A stretch of 64,000 bases of DNA from Desulfocurvus sp. Its GTDB lineage: Bacteria > Desulfobacterota > Desulfovibrionia > Desulfovibrionales > Desulfovibrionaceae. The first letter of the stretch is position 1; each line of letters opens with the position of its first letter. The position numbers and the translations under genes are program-made. Below the pieces are notes generated by a model. That model was not told where the DNA came from, did no database searches, and saw nothing but the letters and a program-made list of their open reading frames with translations. Positions 63,278 to 64,000 of this stretch are shown here, in pieces. Where the stretch lies: assembly GCA_020692325.1 (NCBI GenBank), contig JAIMKR010000002.1, positions 20,370 to 84,369 on the forward strand, written 5' to 3'.

Positions 63278-64000
63278 ATGCGCAAACGCCTCGCCACCCT
63301 TTCGGCTATCGTCCTCACCCTGGCCATCTGCCTCGCGCCGGGCCTCGCCAGCGCGGCGGACCTCACCATTTCCGCCGCCGCCAGCCTCACCGACGCCTTC
63401 AAGGTCCTCAAGGCCGAGTTCGAGAAAAAACACCCCGGCGTCAACATCGTCACCAACTTTGGCGCTTCCGGCTCGCTGCTGCGCCAGATCGAGAACGGCG
63501 CGCCCGTGGACGTCTTCGCCTCTGCCGATCAGAAAACCATGAACCAGGCCGCGGAAAAGCGCCTCATCGTGCCCGCCAGCCGCGTCGACTTCGTCCAGAA
63601 CAGCATCGTGCTCGTGCAGCCCGCCGACTCCAAGGTCGTCGTGAGGCACATGGCCGACCTCGCCAGGCCCGACGTCAAGCGCATCGCCATCGGCAACCCC
63701 GCCACCGTGCCCGCCGGCCGCTACTCCACCGAGGGCATCGCCATCGCCAAGCTCACCACCGCGCTGCAGCCCAAGCTCGTGCCCGCCGAGTCAGTCCGGC
63801 AAACCCTCGACTACGTGACCCGCGGCGAGGTCGACGCCGGCTTCGTCTTCGCCACCGACGCCAAGCACGCCGGCAACAGGGTGCGCCTCGTCCAGGAAGT
63901 GCCCACCAGCACCAGGGTCACCTACCCCATCGCCATCATCGCAACCAGCAAGAACCCGCAGGCCAAGGCCTTCATCGACTTCGTCATCAGCCCCGAAGGG
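63278..64000 (+). CDS. modA: Molybdate/tungstate ABC transporter substrate-binding protein (partial)
   Basis: The first 241 codons are present; the gene leaves the window on the right. A Sec signal (MRKRLATLSAIVLTLAICLA ... ASA) is followed by LTISAAASLTDAFKVLK, FGASGSLLRQIENGAPVDVFASAD and IGNPATVPAGRYSTE, all ModA hallmarks including the oxyanion-binding serines. It binds molybdate or tungstate in the periplasm for ModBC. Ribosome site AAGGAG lies before ATG 63278. It is cotranscribed with, and probably controlled by, the upstream TunR. Confidence 0.93.
   Translation, partial: MRKRLATLSAIVLTLAICLAPGLASAADLTISAAASLTDAFKVLKAEFEKKHPGVNIVTNFGASGSLLRQIENGAPVDVFASADQKTMNQAAEKRLIVPASRVDFVQNSIVLVQPADSKVVVRHMADLARPDVKRIAIGNPATVPAGRYSTEGIAIAKLTTALQPKLVPAESVRQTLDYVTRGEVDAGFVFATDAKHAGNRVRLVQEVPTSTRVTYPIAIIATSKNPQAKAFIDFVISPEG

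Noticed and set aside
1-64000. tRNA, rRNA, CRISPR array, prophage or replication origin
   Set aside because: Reading the intergenic regions on both strands gave no cloverleaf, repeat-spacer pattern, phage genes or DnaA-box cluster that I could support.

Overview
The window is a high-GC chromosomal segment of a sulfate-reducing deltaproteobacterium, most likely a Desulfovibrionaceae member. The evidence is a complete hmcA-E set plus the start of hmcF (transmembrane redox complex with a 16-heme cytochrome), a small assimilatory-type sulfite reductase, a chemoreceptor with a C-terminal hemerythrin domain, and a TunR-type molybdate/tungstate regulator next to modA. No rRNA, tRNA or CRISPR array was seen.

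Layout. 1-5111 (minus): hmcA-hmcF. 5413-6804 (plus): hisI-hisG with promoter and terminator. 6829-13622: small genes and housekeeping enzymes (GrlR-like protein, pgeF, fau, phosphoesterase, rlmH, rsmG, sulfite reductase, PEGA lipoprotein), with a possible 6S-like RNA fold near 7.5 kb. 13649-22932: envelope functions (GH17-GT2 glucan synthase-like protein, GT2, ftsE-ftsX), then ilvD. 23235-34114: signalling and transport (MCP-hemerythrin, two sensor kinases, CDF transporter) and metE behind a cobalamin riboswitch.

34646-42124 (minus) is the most unusual block. A single tight operon runs from shikimate kinase to chorismate synthase. Between them lie an XXXCH-domain protein, an unrecognised 385-residue protein, an amphi-Trp protein, a PhoU-APH kinase fusion, an ATP-grasp enzyme and an HprK-related kinase. 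These resemble the functionally uncharacterised 'GAK system' families. The HprK-related gene carries an in-frame amber codon, so it is broken, split or read through.

43.6-55.1 kb is a glycan island: a split transketolase, an SDR-GT2 fusion, a GtrA flippase, a methyltransferase and two AT-rich multi-spanning membrane proteins. It is bounded by decayed IS3-type remnants in inverted orientation that share a 27-base identical core. This suggests horizontal acquisition of a surface-polysaccharide module. After it the resident chromosome resumes with ETF-quinone oxidoreductase, etfB, etfA, yedF, a hydrolase and tunR-modA. Two GTGAC-type inverted repeats upstream of tunR are candidate operators.

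All calls come from reading the sequence; no database search was possible. Boundaries of TM segments and domains are approximate.
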